Source of the DNA: Fuerstiella sp.
GTDB taxonomy: Bacteria > Planctomycetota > Planctomycetia > Planctomycetales > Planctomycetaceae
Direction: 5' to 3'
DNA: 64,000 bases
NCBI GenBank assembly: GCA_029247265.1
Contig: JAQWLN010000045.1
Coordinates: forward strand, 1 to 64,000
The notes below the pieces were generated by a model that was not told the origin of the DNA, did not search any database, and saw nothing but the letters and a program-made list of their open reading frames with translations. Positions 29,515 through 38,212 of the stretch are shown here, piece by piece. Numbering within the stretch: the first letter of the stretch is position 1; each line of letters starts with the position of its first letter. The position numbers and the translations under genes are program-made.

Positions 29515-29964
29515 TCAGAACGTCTTTCGACTGTCCAGTAGCAGCGTTACGGGACCGTCGTTGACCAGTTCCACATCCATCTGAGCCTGAAAGGTGCCCG
29601 TTTCGACCACGACGCCTCGCCCTCGCAGTTCAGCAACGAAGCTTTGATAAAGACTGTCAGCGAGTTCCGGACGAGCTGCGGAGACAAACGCCGGCCGACG
29701 CCCTTTGCGACAGTCTCCTAACAACGTGAACTGGCTGACAACCAGAGCGGATCCAGCCACGTCCGTCAGGTCGAGATTCATCTTACCGTCGCCGTCCTCG
29801 AACACGCGCAGTCCTGCAACCTTGCCCGCCAGCCAGACAACGTCTTCCTGAGCATCGTCTGCCGCGACCCCCAGCAGGATCAACAACCCCTGCTGAATGG
29901 CCCCGACAACTTCTGCATCAACCGTTACGGACGCTCTGGAAACTCGTTGAACAACGGCACGCAT
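29515..29964 (-). CDS. dtd: D-aminoacyl-tRNA deacylase (DTD)
   Basis: Hydrolyses D-aminoacyl-tRNA and mischarged glycyl-tRNA to keep D-residues out of proteins. 149 residues, the family length. The start [15 protein letters not shown], the [17 protein letters not shown] block (usually SQFTL with KGNRPSF) and the [11 protein letters not shown] motif (the Gly-Pro cross-subunit motif) are all present. The gene stands alone between cvpA-like and metallophosphoesterase genes on the same strand. Confidence 0.95.
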   Translation of the reverse strand: MRAVVQRVSRASVTVDAEVVGAIQQGLLILLGVAADDAQEDVVWLAGKVAGLRVFEDGDGKMNLDLTDVAGSALVVSQFTLLGDCRKGRRPAFVSAARPELADSLYQSFVAELRGRGVVVETGTFQAQMDVELVNDGPVTLLLDSRKTF

Positions 29965-30102
29965 AGGGAAGACTCTTGAGAACCTGCAGCGGAAGACTCA
30001 CCACGGGAAAAATGAAACACGTTAATGCCAAGGAACCGTATCCGATTTCTGCGCCGCCTCAAGCGTGCCGAAATTCCCGACGCCTCGGCAATCATCAGTC
30101 AT

Positions 30103-30927
30103 TCAGAATTTTCCGACCCGTCGTTCGCGAGACGGCAGAATTTCCAGGCACGTTGTCCACCAGCCGGTCATCACCGTCTGAATAAACTCGTCCGGCAGCT
30201 TCTCGCGACGCATCTCGTTCGCCAGTAATTCGTAATCGTAGGCCACGGGAACAAAGTCGACTGACACCGGAATGGCCCCGCCGTTCGCAGTGCAGGGAAG
30301 GGCGTCCGAATCGGCATCGGACCCAGTACGCAGAACGGTGTACCAGACATTCGTACTGCCGTCGTTCTCGGGGCGTCCCAGGACACCAACGTTCACATAA
30401 CGACGAAGATCTCTCAGTTCCCGCTGCCAGTGAATTCCGGTATGAGTTCCGATAATCAGATCTGCTGATCGTTCGTCGGCCAGCCGGTTCAAAAATGCAG
30501 TGCTGGTGGTTGACTGCCAGAGAAACTCGTTGGTCCGGCGCGGGCTGCCATGACAGAGTAACAGGCGAAGGCCGTCAACAGTCAATCCTAGTTCCTTTGG
30601 CAAACCACGGAGCCAGGCTTTGTTATCTGCGCAGGTGTTTTGCAGCGTGTAGTCGTAGCTAACCTGTGCGAAGTGGTTGTCATCGGGGTCCGTGTAGCCG
30701 CACTGACAATCGTTCAGTTCGTTTCCGATACTGTCGTCGTAGTTGCCCTGCACGCAAATAATTTCATGTTGACGCAGCAACGGGAAAACGCGATCGGGAT
30801 AAGGCCCGAACGCACCAAGATCTCCCAGACAGTACATCGCATCAACATTGCGCTGCTGCGCATCAGCGATGGCAACCTCCAGAGCCAGGTAGTTGCTGTA
30901 TAGTCCACCAAACAGTGCAAGCTTCAT
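30103..30927 (-). CDS. Metallophosphoesterase-fold protein with degenerate first metal motif
   Basis: Calcineurin-like phosphoesterase of the YfcE/MJ0936-like type, 274 residues. Motif II GDLGAFGPYP, motif III GNYDD, the HGSPR motif and a GTHTGIHWQ motif are visible. Motif I, normally D-x-H-x-N, reads GLYSN after MKLALFG, so the first Asp and His are Gly and Tyr. Catalysis may be weakened, or a different metal arrangement is used. The gene starts 6 nt after the radical SAM gene, so it is the last member of a four-gene operon. The function within the operon is not known. Confidence 0.8.
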   Translation of the reverse strand: MKLALFGGLYSNYLALEVAIADAQQRNVDAMYCLGDLGAFGPYPDRVFPLLRQHEIICVQGNYDDSIGNELNDCQCGYTDPDDNHFAQVSYDYTLQNTCADNKAWLRGLPKELGLTVDGLRLLLCHGSPRRTNEFLWQSTTSTAFLNRLADERSADLIIGTHTGIHWQRELRDLRRYVNVGVLGRPENDGSTNVWYTVLRTGSDADSDALPCTANGGAIPVSVDFVPVAYDYELLANEMRREKLPDEFIQTVMTGWWTTCLEILPSRERRVGKF

Positions 30928-30933
30928 GGTGAC

Positions 30934-31839
30934 TCAGTCAGATTCCCGCGGGCGCAGCGTTGTGTTGGTGCAGATGGCTCCAAACTGATAACACGTATAG
31001 CAGGCGCCATAATTCAGAGGAAAAGGATGCAGTGACTCGGCCAGTGTGTCTCCCATCTTTCCGTCGCTGGCTTCCAGCAAAATCGGGCAAACGTAGACGC
31101 CTCGATTAGTGATCACGCGACTGTGATGGCACAACAGCTGATTTCTGTCAAAGCCCTCCATCATCTGATGTGTGATACGTTCTGTTTCAGCGTATCCTTC
31201 CATCCGGTTTTCTTCGGCGCCGATCTTCAGACGAGGCAGAATTTTCAGACGAGGTCGGTGGCACCCAAGTTGTCGCAGCACATCTCGAAACTGCTGCAGG
31301 ATCTCAGCGTTGCGGGAATCGTCCCATGTTTGAGTCATCGTAATGATGGGCAAAAAGTCGTGTTCGCACAGCAAAGCAACCCCCTTGATGGCTCGTTCAA
31401 AGGTGCCGTCACCGCGGATAGGGTCGTTAATTTCGGCAGCTGGCCCGTCAACTGAAACGCGAAATTCAAGACTGAATCCGGACTGCTCTTCAGCTGCACG
31501 TAATTCGCTCAGCCACTCCGGCTTCAACACGGTTCCATTTGTCAGGACGGTCGCTGGTCCAAAATCCAGCGTACGCTTCAACATGGGTACCAGATTTCTG
31601 TTCAGAAACGGTTCACCACCCGTGAAGTAATATTCGCGCACCCCCTGTTCAACAGACTCCAACAATGCCGTTTCGACCTGTTCAAAACTCAGAAACTCGA
31701 AACTGTGATTGTTGGGACTACAGCTGATGAAGCAGTGTCGGCAAGTCAGATTGCAGATCGTTCCAGCGACCTGAAACCAGAGTTCGTCAAGCGACGTCAG
31801 TTCAATACGTGGCGTGTCCATGACTTCCGGATTACTCAC
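30934..31839 (-). CDS. Radical SAM/SPASM-type protein
   Basis: 301 residues. The radical SAM iron-sulfur motif is C29-x3-C33-x2-C36 in ICNLTCRHCF, and the GGEPFLN block is the SAM-binding GGE motif. The C-terminal part has a SPASM-like cysteine set (VCPILLEASDGKMG...GACYTCYQFGAICTN). Such enzymes modify peptides or proteins or mature other enzymes. The GTG start overlaps the upstream gene stop (GTGA, 31836-31839); an ATG at 31821 is an alternative. No precursor peptide gene is seen next to it. Confidence 0.88.
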   Translation of the reverse strand: MSNPEVMDTPRIELTSLDELWFQVAGTICNLTCRHCFISCSPNNHSFEFLSFEQVETALLESVEQGVREYYFTGGEPFLNRNLVPMLKRTLDFGPATVLTNGTVLKPEWLSELRAAEEQSGFSLEFRVSVDGPAAEINDPIRGDGTFERAIKGVALLCEHDFLPIITMTQTWDDSRNAEILQQFRDVLRQLGCHRPRLKILPRLKIGAEENRMEGYAETERITHQMMEGFDRNQLLCHHSRVITNRGVYVCPILLEASDGKMGDTLAESLHPFPLNYGACYTCYQFGAICTNTTLRPRESD

Positions 31840-33167
31840 GGTGCGATTCCTTCCGTGACCGTCACCTGTTCGGTCAGCGCAATGTGATCAAACAGTGTGT
31901 CAATCTGTTTCAAACCGTTCTGCAGCAAGAATCGTGAATCGCGGCCGTAACTGGCAGCACCAAGAATAAAGAAGTTGGGTTCCGGGTTCTGCAACAGCTC
32001 CGGCCCGCCGACACTTTGTTGCAGGCAGTCGCCCGAAGATTCACCCAGCAGGTGAGCGGACAGTTTCATCGGACCGTCCGTGGCGTAGCATCGATGAACC
32101 TGCAGCTCTCGAAAAGCGTCTGTGTTCGGTCGAAACCCGGCATTCGCAACAATGCGGTCCACGACAACCTGCTCCCTGCCCTTCTCTGCAGATTCGTCCT
32201 CTTCCGGCCACGTCAAACCTACCCGAATTCTGGCAGCCGTGCGACTCAGCTGATCGATCAGCGGTCCCGCCAGCCACTCCACGCACGAATCCGCTTGCAG
32301 CGCCAGTCGATTGGCATTCTCCGTCAGCGTCGTCCGTTCCACCAGTACATCGTTGTCGGCCAGCGGTATGGGGGCATTGCGGTTGCCGCGAGTGACCCAG
32401 GTGATCCGCGTCGCTGGTACAGAAGTCTGAAGTTCCGCCAGGAGACAAACCGATGTGGCTGCTGAGTAGCCACTGCCGACAACCAGAGTGTGGCGACCTG
32501 CAAATTGCTCACGATCATCACCGGAAATCTCGGGGATCCGATAGTCTGCATCAGACAATACAGTCGACTCTCCCGGGCACGGCATCCCGCCGGCCCCAAT
32601 AAACCGGTGCCCGGACACAAAGCCGGTGCAATCCACCAGCACATCTGACTCAAATACTTTTTCAAATCCGGCGGCTTCAACTGAACGCTCAGATCCACCG
32701 CTGGATGACTCAAGATCAAAATCCTCAATGCCGTCCGAATCAGAGCATTCAGAATGCACCCGGCACAGGATCCGAAACGGTTTGGTTCCTCGCACAGGCT
32801 GACCGATAAGGTCTGACTTACCACATGTCGATCGGCTGACAGCAACCACTTCATGCTGTTCCAGCACGCTGACATCCGAGCGGATTCCTTCAGCCAATGG
32901 TTCCAGGTAACTCATCACGTACTCATTGCCAGAAAGTATCGAATCGTCCCCCGGCAGAAGTGCCCTGGCCGCAACGGCCGTTCTGCCAGCGAACGAACTG
33001 TTCATTTTGAAGGGCGTAAACAGACGCACATGCCCCCAGCGCCTGACAGCATCGCCGACGCATCCCTTCTCCAGAATCGTAACATCGAATCCATCAGCAC
33101 TCGCGCGAAGCGCCGTTTCCAGTCCAATCGGACCGCCACCCACAATGATAAGTCTTCGTTTGCTCAT
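31836..33167 (-). CDS. FAD-dependent NAD(P)-binding oxidoreductase (monooxygenase-like)
   Basis: 443 residues with an N-terminal FAD-binding Rossmann motif (IIVGGGPIGLETALRA) and an internal second nucleotide-binding motif (LVVGSGYSAATSV), the two-dinucleotide arrangement of FMO-like and lysine N-hydroxylase-like enzymes. After the first motif the WGHVRLFTPFKMNSS segment is typical of flavoprotein monooxygenase-like proteins. Substrate unknown. It lies between the ThiO-like gene (6-nt gap) and the radical SAM gene (GTGA overlap), so the three are translationally linked. Confidence 0.85.
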   Translation of the reverse strand: MSKRRLIIVGGGPIGLETALRASADGFDVTILEKGCVGDAVRRWGHVRLFTPFKMNSSFAGRTAVAARALLPGDDSILSGNEYVMSYLEPLAEGIRSDVSVLEQHEVVAVSRSTCGKSDLIGQPVRGTKPFRILCRVHSECSDSDGIEDFDLESSSGGSERSVEAAGFEKVFESDVLVDCTGFVSGHRFIGAGGMPCPGESTVLSDADYRIPEISGDDREQFAGRHTLVVGSGYSAATSVCLLAELQTSVPATRITWVTRGNRNAPIPLADNDVLVERTTLTENANRLALQADSCVEWLAGPLIDQLSRTAARIRVGLTWPEEDESAEKGREQVVVDRIVANAGFRPNTDAFRELQVHRCYATDGPMKLSAHLLGESSGDCLQQSVGGPELLQNPEPNFFILGAASYGRDSRFLLQNGLKQIDTLFDHIALTEQVTVTEGIAP

Positions 33168-33173
33168 GTTTAT

Positions 33174-34289
33174 TCAGACAACGGAAGGCATTGTGATGCG
33201 AGTCGGGCTCAGACCATCCAGACTGATGGCTGGAGTGCGGTCCATCATCAAGTCTGCCAGAATACCGGCCGTGGCGGGGGACATCTGTAACCCAGACCGG
33301 AAATGCCCTGCCCCGACAAACACGTTGTCATATCCGGGCACAGGTCCCAGAAACGGCAACTCGTCCGGAGACCCCGGCCGCAGTCCCGCCCAGCAGCGAA
33401 CGACTTCAGCGGCTCCCAATTCCGGCACAATGGATTCAGCGAAACCAAGCAATCCGGAAATGCCCTCGGTCGTATTTCTCTTTTCAAAACCAACATGCTC
33501 CTGCGTTGAGCCGACAAGAATCAGCCCATCAGCCCGCGGCACCAGATAACGGCGGCCCAGTTCGATGACGCACTGAAACGGCAACTGACCGACTCGTAAC
33601 TGAGCGATCTGTCCGCGTACCGGAGCCACTGGAAGTTTAACACCCAGCGGCTTCATCAGTTGCCCCGTCCATGCCCCCGCAGTCAGACACAACCGGTCTG
33701 CTCCAAAGCGCCGTGACGGCGAATTCACTTCAACTGTCCTGCCCTGCGCACGAATGGTCAAGGAGTCCACATCTTCCACGATTTCCACTCCCAGCCCCTG
33801 ACAGGCCGTCGTCAAGGCTTTCAGGTGCCGAGGGTTCCTGACCTGAGCAAATTCCGGCAGAAATGCGCCGCGTTGAAACTGGGTATGCAGGCCCGGCACG
33901 TATCGCTCAAGCGCTGCACGATCGAGTGTGTCACAGTCCAGACCTTCAGCACGCCACTGTTTAATCTGTGAATCAACGGCCGGACCGTCGAGTCCCACTT
34001 CCACGGCTCCACATTTTCTGTAGCCGTTATCGATCCCGCTCAGCTCTCTCAGTTGAGCGGAAAATTGTTCCCACAGATCATAGCTGCAGGAACGCAAACG
34101 GGCTTCGGGAGTTGCAGCGGTCGCCGCATGCCCGGGAGGCAACATCCCGGCACCAGCCCATGATGCTTCCGTACCGACACGTTGCCGGTCCACGACGATC
34201 ACCGAAACGCCCTGCCCTGCCAACTGGAAGGCCGTAGTGAGCCCGATGACTCCGCCGCCGATGATCAAAATATCCGATCCGTATTGCAT
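33174..34289 (-). CDS. Glycine oxidase ThiO-like FAD protein
   Basis: FAD-dependent amine oxidase of the DAO/GO group. The FAD motif IIGGGVIGLTTAFQLAGQGVSVIVVD is at residues 8-33, followed by the conserved EASWAGAGMLPPG. The C-terminus has GHFRSGLQMSPATA, the ThiO signature region, and CWAGLRPGSPDELPFLGPVP. 371 residues. In other bacteria ThiO makes iminoacetate for thiamin thiazole synthesis; here no thi gene is next to it, and the operon partners suggest a different use. No TPP riboswitch was seen upstream. Confidence 0.9.
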   Translation of the reverse strand: MQYGSDILIIGGGVIGLTTAFQLAGQGVSVIVVDRQRVGTEASWAGAGMLPPGHAATAATPEARLRSCSYDLWEQFSAQLRELSGIDNGYRKCGAVEVGLDGPAVDSQIKQWRAEGLDCDTLDRAALERYVPGLHTQFQRGAFLPEFAQVRNPRHLKALTTACQGLGVEIVEDVDSLTIRAQGRTVEVNSPSRRFGADRLCLTAGAWTGQLMKPLGVKLPVAPVRGQIAQLRVGQLPFQCVIELGRRYLVPRADGLILVGSTQEHVGFEKRNTTEGISGLLGFAESIVPELGAAEVVRCWAGLRPGSPDELPFLGPVPGYDNVFVGAGHFRSGLQMSPATAGILADLMMDRTPAISLDGLSPTRITMPSVV

Positions 34290-34703
34290 CGTTGTGTTCT
34301 CAACTTGCTGAAGCGATCAGCGGCGTCTTCACAAATTCCGTCTCTACTCGTGAACCGTCATTTTTATCAAAACTCGACGACATTTGCGGCACTCACCGGA
34401 ATCGAAACTCAGAATTCCGTGTCCGCGGCCCAAAAGTGTGAAGTTCATTACCAACGAATCGCTCTGGTTCGAGCGTTGACCAACGTCCCGCGCTCGCCGT
34501 CGGACTGCAGCAGCGGCAGATTACGGTGTGTCAGCGCCACGATGACTGTACGGTGAGCGTATTCTGCATGCGGATTCGGGTGGCCATCCATTGATTTGAT
34601 CTGGTCGAATTCGGCCACAAACGGTATATCTCAGCAGCGGGTTCACGATGGATGTGGACGCCCCTGAAGAACGTCACTGTTGCGATGCATGGAGGCACCG
34701 ACA
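34290..34703. other. Divergent intergenic region (ThiO-like / DegT)
   Basis: About 414 bp. No gene, tRNA or riboswitch pattern was seen. The DegT start has GGAGGC at 34689-34695. Confidence 0.5.
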
Positions 34704-35876
34704 ATGCGAGACACATTCCTGCCGTTCGCTCCACCACTGATCGGTGAAGCTGAAATTGAAGAAGTCATCGACACGCTGCGTTCAGGCTGGCTGACGACTG
34801 GCCCGAAAACACGGAAGTTCGCCGACGAATTTGCGGCGTATACTCAAGCGCCAGCAGCCCTGACGTTAAGCTCGTGCACGGCGGCGCTGCACCTGTCACT
34901 GGTCGCGCTGGAAATCGGTCCGGGCGATGAAGTCATTACCACTCCGCTGACCTTTGCCGCGTCCGTCAACGTCATCGAACACGCCGGTGCGCGGCCGGTG
35001 CTGGTTGATGTGGAACCGGACACACTGAACATAGACCCTGAGAAAATCGAGCAGGCTATTACTCCGAACACGAAGGCGATCATTGCGGTTCACTATGCCG
35101 GACACCCGGTCGAGCTGGATGTGATTCGTGATATTGCCCGACGTCACGACCTGCATCTGATCGAAGACGCAGCACACGCAATCGGAGCGGCATGGAAAGG
35201 CCAACCAGTCGGCACCGGTGACAACCCCACATGCTTCAGTTTCTACGCCACCAAGAATCTGACGACCGGAGAAGGCGGAATGCTGACGGGCGACCAGGAC
35301 CTGATTGATCGGGCAAGGACGCTGAGTCTGCACGGCATGAGTCGCGAAGCGTGGAGCCGTTATACAGCCGGAGGGAAATGGGCTTATGACGTGGTTGCTC
35401 CCGGATTCAAATACAACATGACCGATATTCAGGCCGCACTCGGTCTGCAACAGTTGCGAGGTTTTGAATCCATGCAGCAGCGGCGACGCGATATCGTGCA
35501 ACAGTACGATGCTGCCTTTACAGACGTCCCGGCGTTTCAGACTCCAGTGACACGGCCGCATGTGACGCATGCATGGCACCTTTACGTGCTGCGGCTGAAC
35601 GAAGATGAACTGACGATCAACCGAAACCAGTTCATTGAACAACTCAACGAACGCAACATTGGCACATCCGTACACTTCATTCCCATCCACCTTCATTCAC
35701 ACTACGCTAAGAAGTACGGCTGGCACGCCGAGGATTTTCCCGCCGCGCTGAGCAACTATAACCGCATGCTCAGCCTGCCGCTGTCACCGAAGATGACCGA
35801 TCAGGATGTGGCCGACGTTATCGAAGCAGTGACGGATATCGCCGCACAGACCAAACAACAGCAATTGGCTGCCTAA
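34704..35876 (+). CDS. DegT/DnrJ/EryC1/StrS family PLP aminotransferase
   Basis: Aminotransferase of the sugar-nucleotide type (or its cofactor-dependent relatives). The PLP-contacting LIEDAAHAIGA motif and the catalytic Lys in FSFYATKNLTTGEGG are clear; other blocks are LTLSSCTAALHLSLVALEIGPGDEV and YNMTDIQAALGLQQL. The frame extends to an ATG at 34680, but the ATG at 34704 has GGAGG 8 nt upstream and starts at MRDTFLPFAPP, the usual family start. About 390 residues. The SGNH protein gene follows after 16 bp, suggesting a two-gene operon acting on sugars or polysaccharide. Confidence 0.93.
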   Translation: MRDTFLPFAPPLIGEAEIEEVIDTLRSGWLTTGPKTRKFADEFAAYTQAPAALTLSSCTAALHLSLVALEIGPGDEVITTPLTFAASVNVIEHAGARPVLVDVEPDTLNIDPEKIEQAITPNTKAIIAVHYAGHPVELDVIRDIARRHDLHLIEDAAHAIGAAWKGQPVGTGDNPTCFSFYATKNLTTGEGGMLTGDQDLIDRARTLSLHGMSREAWSRYTAGGKWAYDVVAPGFKYNMTDIQAALGLQQLRGFESMQQRRRDIVQQYDAAFTDVPAFQTPVTRPHVTHAWHLYVLRLNEDELTINRNQFIEQLNERNIGTSVHFIPIHLHSHYAKKYGWHAEDFPAALSNYNRMLSLPLSPKMTDQDVADVIEAVTDIAAQTKQQQLAA

Positions 35877-35892
35877 TTCAGGGGGCGATAAC

Positions 35893-37110
35893 ATGGACGG
35901 ACTTTCGTCTGACAGTCGCGGAATCGAACGCAACGTCCCCCGGGGACAACGGCCTGTTTCTCACGTGCGCAAGTTGTTGTTCAGCGCGGCGACCGTGGCT
36001 GCAGTACTGTTGCTGCTTGAAGCCGGTGCGCGTGTCGTCAGTCCGGGGGCGCAGAATCAGCGATTCCGGCAGATCAATCAGATTGTCATGTTTCTGGGAA
36101 CACAACCGTCCGATCTGATGCTGGATTTTGACTCAGAACGATTCTGGAAGCTGAAGCCGAATATCACGATCAATGATCCTGACAACACGTTCTGGCAGGG
36201 AACGGTTTCGAATGCACAGGGATTTCGCTGTTCGGATTTCGATCTAAAGAAAACCCCCGGAACGCTGCGAATCGTGTGCTTCGGTGACAGCAGTACGTTT
36301 GGCATCGGGGCTCGCATGGAAGACACCTGGCCGGCTCAGCTGCAACAGCTGCTGGCCGACGGAATTGCCACGGGAAGTTCAACCTCAGTGGACACCCGAG
36401 ATGTACGGCGAGTGGAAGTGATCAACGCGGGCGTGCCCGGATACACATCGCATCAGGGTGTGCAGCACATGCGGCAGAAACTGGACGATCTTGATCCGGA
36501 CATCGTCATGGCTTCCTATGCCAACAATGATTTCTGGCACTGGGACGACCAAACGGATGCTCAACATGCAGCACGACTGAATTGCGACGGCGATCTTCGT
36601 AGTATGCTGATGCACAGTCGGATCATGCAGTTGATGGATGACTTGTGTTCCCGAGTGCAAAGCCCCCCTGCCCCGGAAACTGTTGCCACGGCCTCTCCCA
36701 ACCAGCATTGGGCCGAAGCCGCCACCGTTAACTACTTCGCTCCCAACGATAAATGGACACGTCGAGTTCCGTTGGATTCCTTTCGAGACAACGTGAATCG
36801 GATGGCCGACATGTGCGAACAGCGAAGTCTGCCATTGATTCTGGTGAAGTGGCCCGATCAGCCTCAGGCTGCCGGAAACTGGAGTCCTCGTATCGCCTAC
36901 CAGAATGTGCTTGAAGAAGTTGCTGCAGAACGCGCGCTGCAAATCGCTGATGTCGTGAGACTGTTTCAGGAAAACCGAGGCTGGTCCGTCGGCACTTATG
37001 TGCCAAATGACATTGTCCACGTCAATCGCGATGGAAACAGCCTTGCAGCCATCGCCGCCAGAGAGGCTATTGAACTGGCTCGGTCGCAATCAAAGTTGAT
37101 GACGAACTAG
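35893..37110 (+). CDS. Membrane-anchored SGNH/GDSL hydrolase-like protein
   Basis: 405 residues. A single N-terminal transmembrane helix (LLFSAATVAAVLLLLEAGARVV, about 29-50) anchors an SGNH-hydrolase fold: block I VCFGDSSTFGIG with catalytic Ser, block III-like YANNDFWH, and the C-terminal D-x2-H in DIVHVNRDGN. GDSL family members are esterases, often O-acetyl esterases on polysaccharides. A GGGGGCG ribosome site lies ahead of the ATG at 35893, 16 bp after the DegT stop. The substrate is not known. A GGGCAGGG octamer (36666) is on its non-coding strand. Confidence 0.85.
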   Translation: MDGLSSDSRGIERNVPRGQRPVSHVRKLLFSAATVAAVLLLLEAGARVVSPGAQNQRFRQINQIVMFLGTQPSDLMLDFDSERFWKLKPNITINDPDNTFWQGTVSNAQGFRCSDFDLKKTPGTLRIVCFGDSSTFGIGARMEDTWPAQLQQLLADGIATGSSTSVDTRDVRRVEVINAGVPGYTSHQGVQHMRQKLDDLDPDIVMASYANNDFWHWDDQTDAQHAARLNCDGDLRSMLMHSRIMQLMDDLCSRVQSPPAPETVATASPNQHWAEAATVNYFAPNDKWTRRVPLDSFRDNVNRMADMCEQRSLPLILVKWPDQPQAAGNWSPRIAYQNVLEEVAAERALQIADVVRLFQENRGWSVGTYVPNDIVHVNRDGNSLAAIAAREAIELARSQSKLMTN

Positions 37111-37114
37111 AGCA

Positions 37115-37126
37115 GTTTTCGAAAAC
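37115..37126. repeat. 12-bp palindrome GTTTTCGAAAAC
   Basis: Perfect palindrome just after the SGNH stop. Together with the hairpin GTGGG-AAG-CCCAC at 37146-37158 it may act as a bidirectional transcript end for the convergent genes. A U-tract is not obvious. Confidence 0.4.
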
Positions 37127-37231
37127 ATGTAGCACGTTCGGGCTCGTGGGAAGCCCACATGGCAGGCGGGAAAGCGTCATTCGCGGCCACAAGCCAGCGT
37201 AAAACGCTGCAGGCGAACGGAACCTGTCGAC

Positions 37232-38204
37232 TCACGAAGTCGCGACGTCCACCACGATGCGGCCTTTCGTATTTCCATCGAGCAATTCTGTAGCCGTCGG
37301 AATAACATCCTTCAAGGGAATGTGCGACGTAATGCGGTCGAGAGCGTCCACGGAAAGTCCCGATGCAAACCGTTGCCACGCCCTGTCCCTTAAATCTGGC
37401 GGACACATCACCGAATCGATGCCGATCAGTCGAACACCTCTCAGAATGAACGGCGCCACGGTGGTGGGCAGGTCCATGCCGTGAGCCAGTCCGCAGGCAG
37501 GAACGACGCCGCCACGGTTCATCTGCGACAACACATTCGCCAATGTCAATGAGCCAGCGACGTCGATCGCAGCAGCCCATCGAGATCGAGCCAGCGGTCG
37601 GGGTGCTTCGGCGAATTCAGCACGATCAATAACGTCGGTCGCACCCAATTCCCGCAGCAGCGAAGCTTCTTCGACTCGCCCGGTGCAGGCTGTCACAGAG
37701 TACCCTGCCCCGCTGAGCAGCATGACAGCAATACCGCCAACGCCGCCTGACGCTCCCGTCACCAGTACATTGCCGGAATCGGGACCCACGCCGTTTTCTT
37801 CCAATGCCAGCACGCAAAGCATCGCCGTAAAGCCAGCCGTGCCGATCGACATTGCCGTAGAAACCGTTAGGCCGGTCGGCACAGGAATCAGCCAATCGCT
37901 GTTCACTCGAGCGTATTCGGCAAAGCCTCCATCGTGACTTTCACCGACACCCCACCCAGTCAGTATAACGTCGTCTCCGACAGCAAATGCCGTCGCTGCA
38001 GACTCCACGACGGTACCGGAAAAATCGATCCCTGGCACCAACGGTGACCGCCAGCGCATCCTTGTAGTTCAGACTGGAATGCTGCACCTGCACGACGACG
38101 TCACCCGGCATCAGATCGTCGAGCGATAATGTCGCCATCTCAGCGTGATGCTCGTCTTTCACAGCAGTCACCCGGATCGCACGGAATTCTGAATCAGTCG
38201 GCAT
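37232..38204 (-). pseudogene. Acrylyl-CoA reductase-like (AcuI/YhdH) MDR gene broken by an out-of-frame deletion
   Basis: The N-terminal 50 residues (VQVQHSSLNYKDALAVT) lie in one frame from the ATG at 38204. The rest (SPLVPGIDFSGTVVES...NVLVTGASGGVGGIAVMLLSGAGY...CGLAHGMDLPTTVAPFILRGV) lies in another frame ending at 37232. Between them the family has about 9-10 extra residues (of the GKGKIIRNFPM kind), which are missing here. The two parts join near 38048 at GGTCACCG, so an out-of-frame deletion is the simplest explanation. The intact enzyme reduces acrylyl-CoA or short enoyl-CoA with NADPH. Unless a shift is programmed or the base call is wrong, this is a pseudogene. Confidence 0.8.
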
Positions 38205-38212
38205 GGGGCGCC

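Noticed and set aside
30934..31839. RiPP cluster with a precursor peptide for the radical SAM enzyme
   Set aside because: No small Cys-, Gly- or repeat-rich ORF was seen beside the operon.
33174..34703. TPP riboswitch ahead of the ThiO-like gene
   Set aside because: No thi-box core sequences were found in the upstream region on the - strand.
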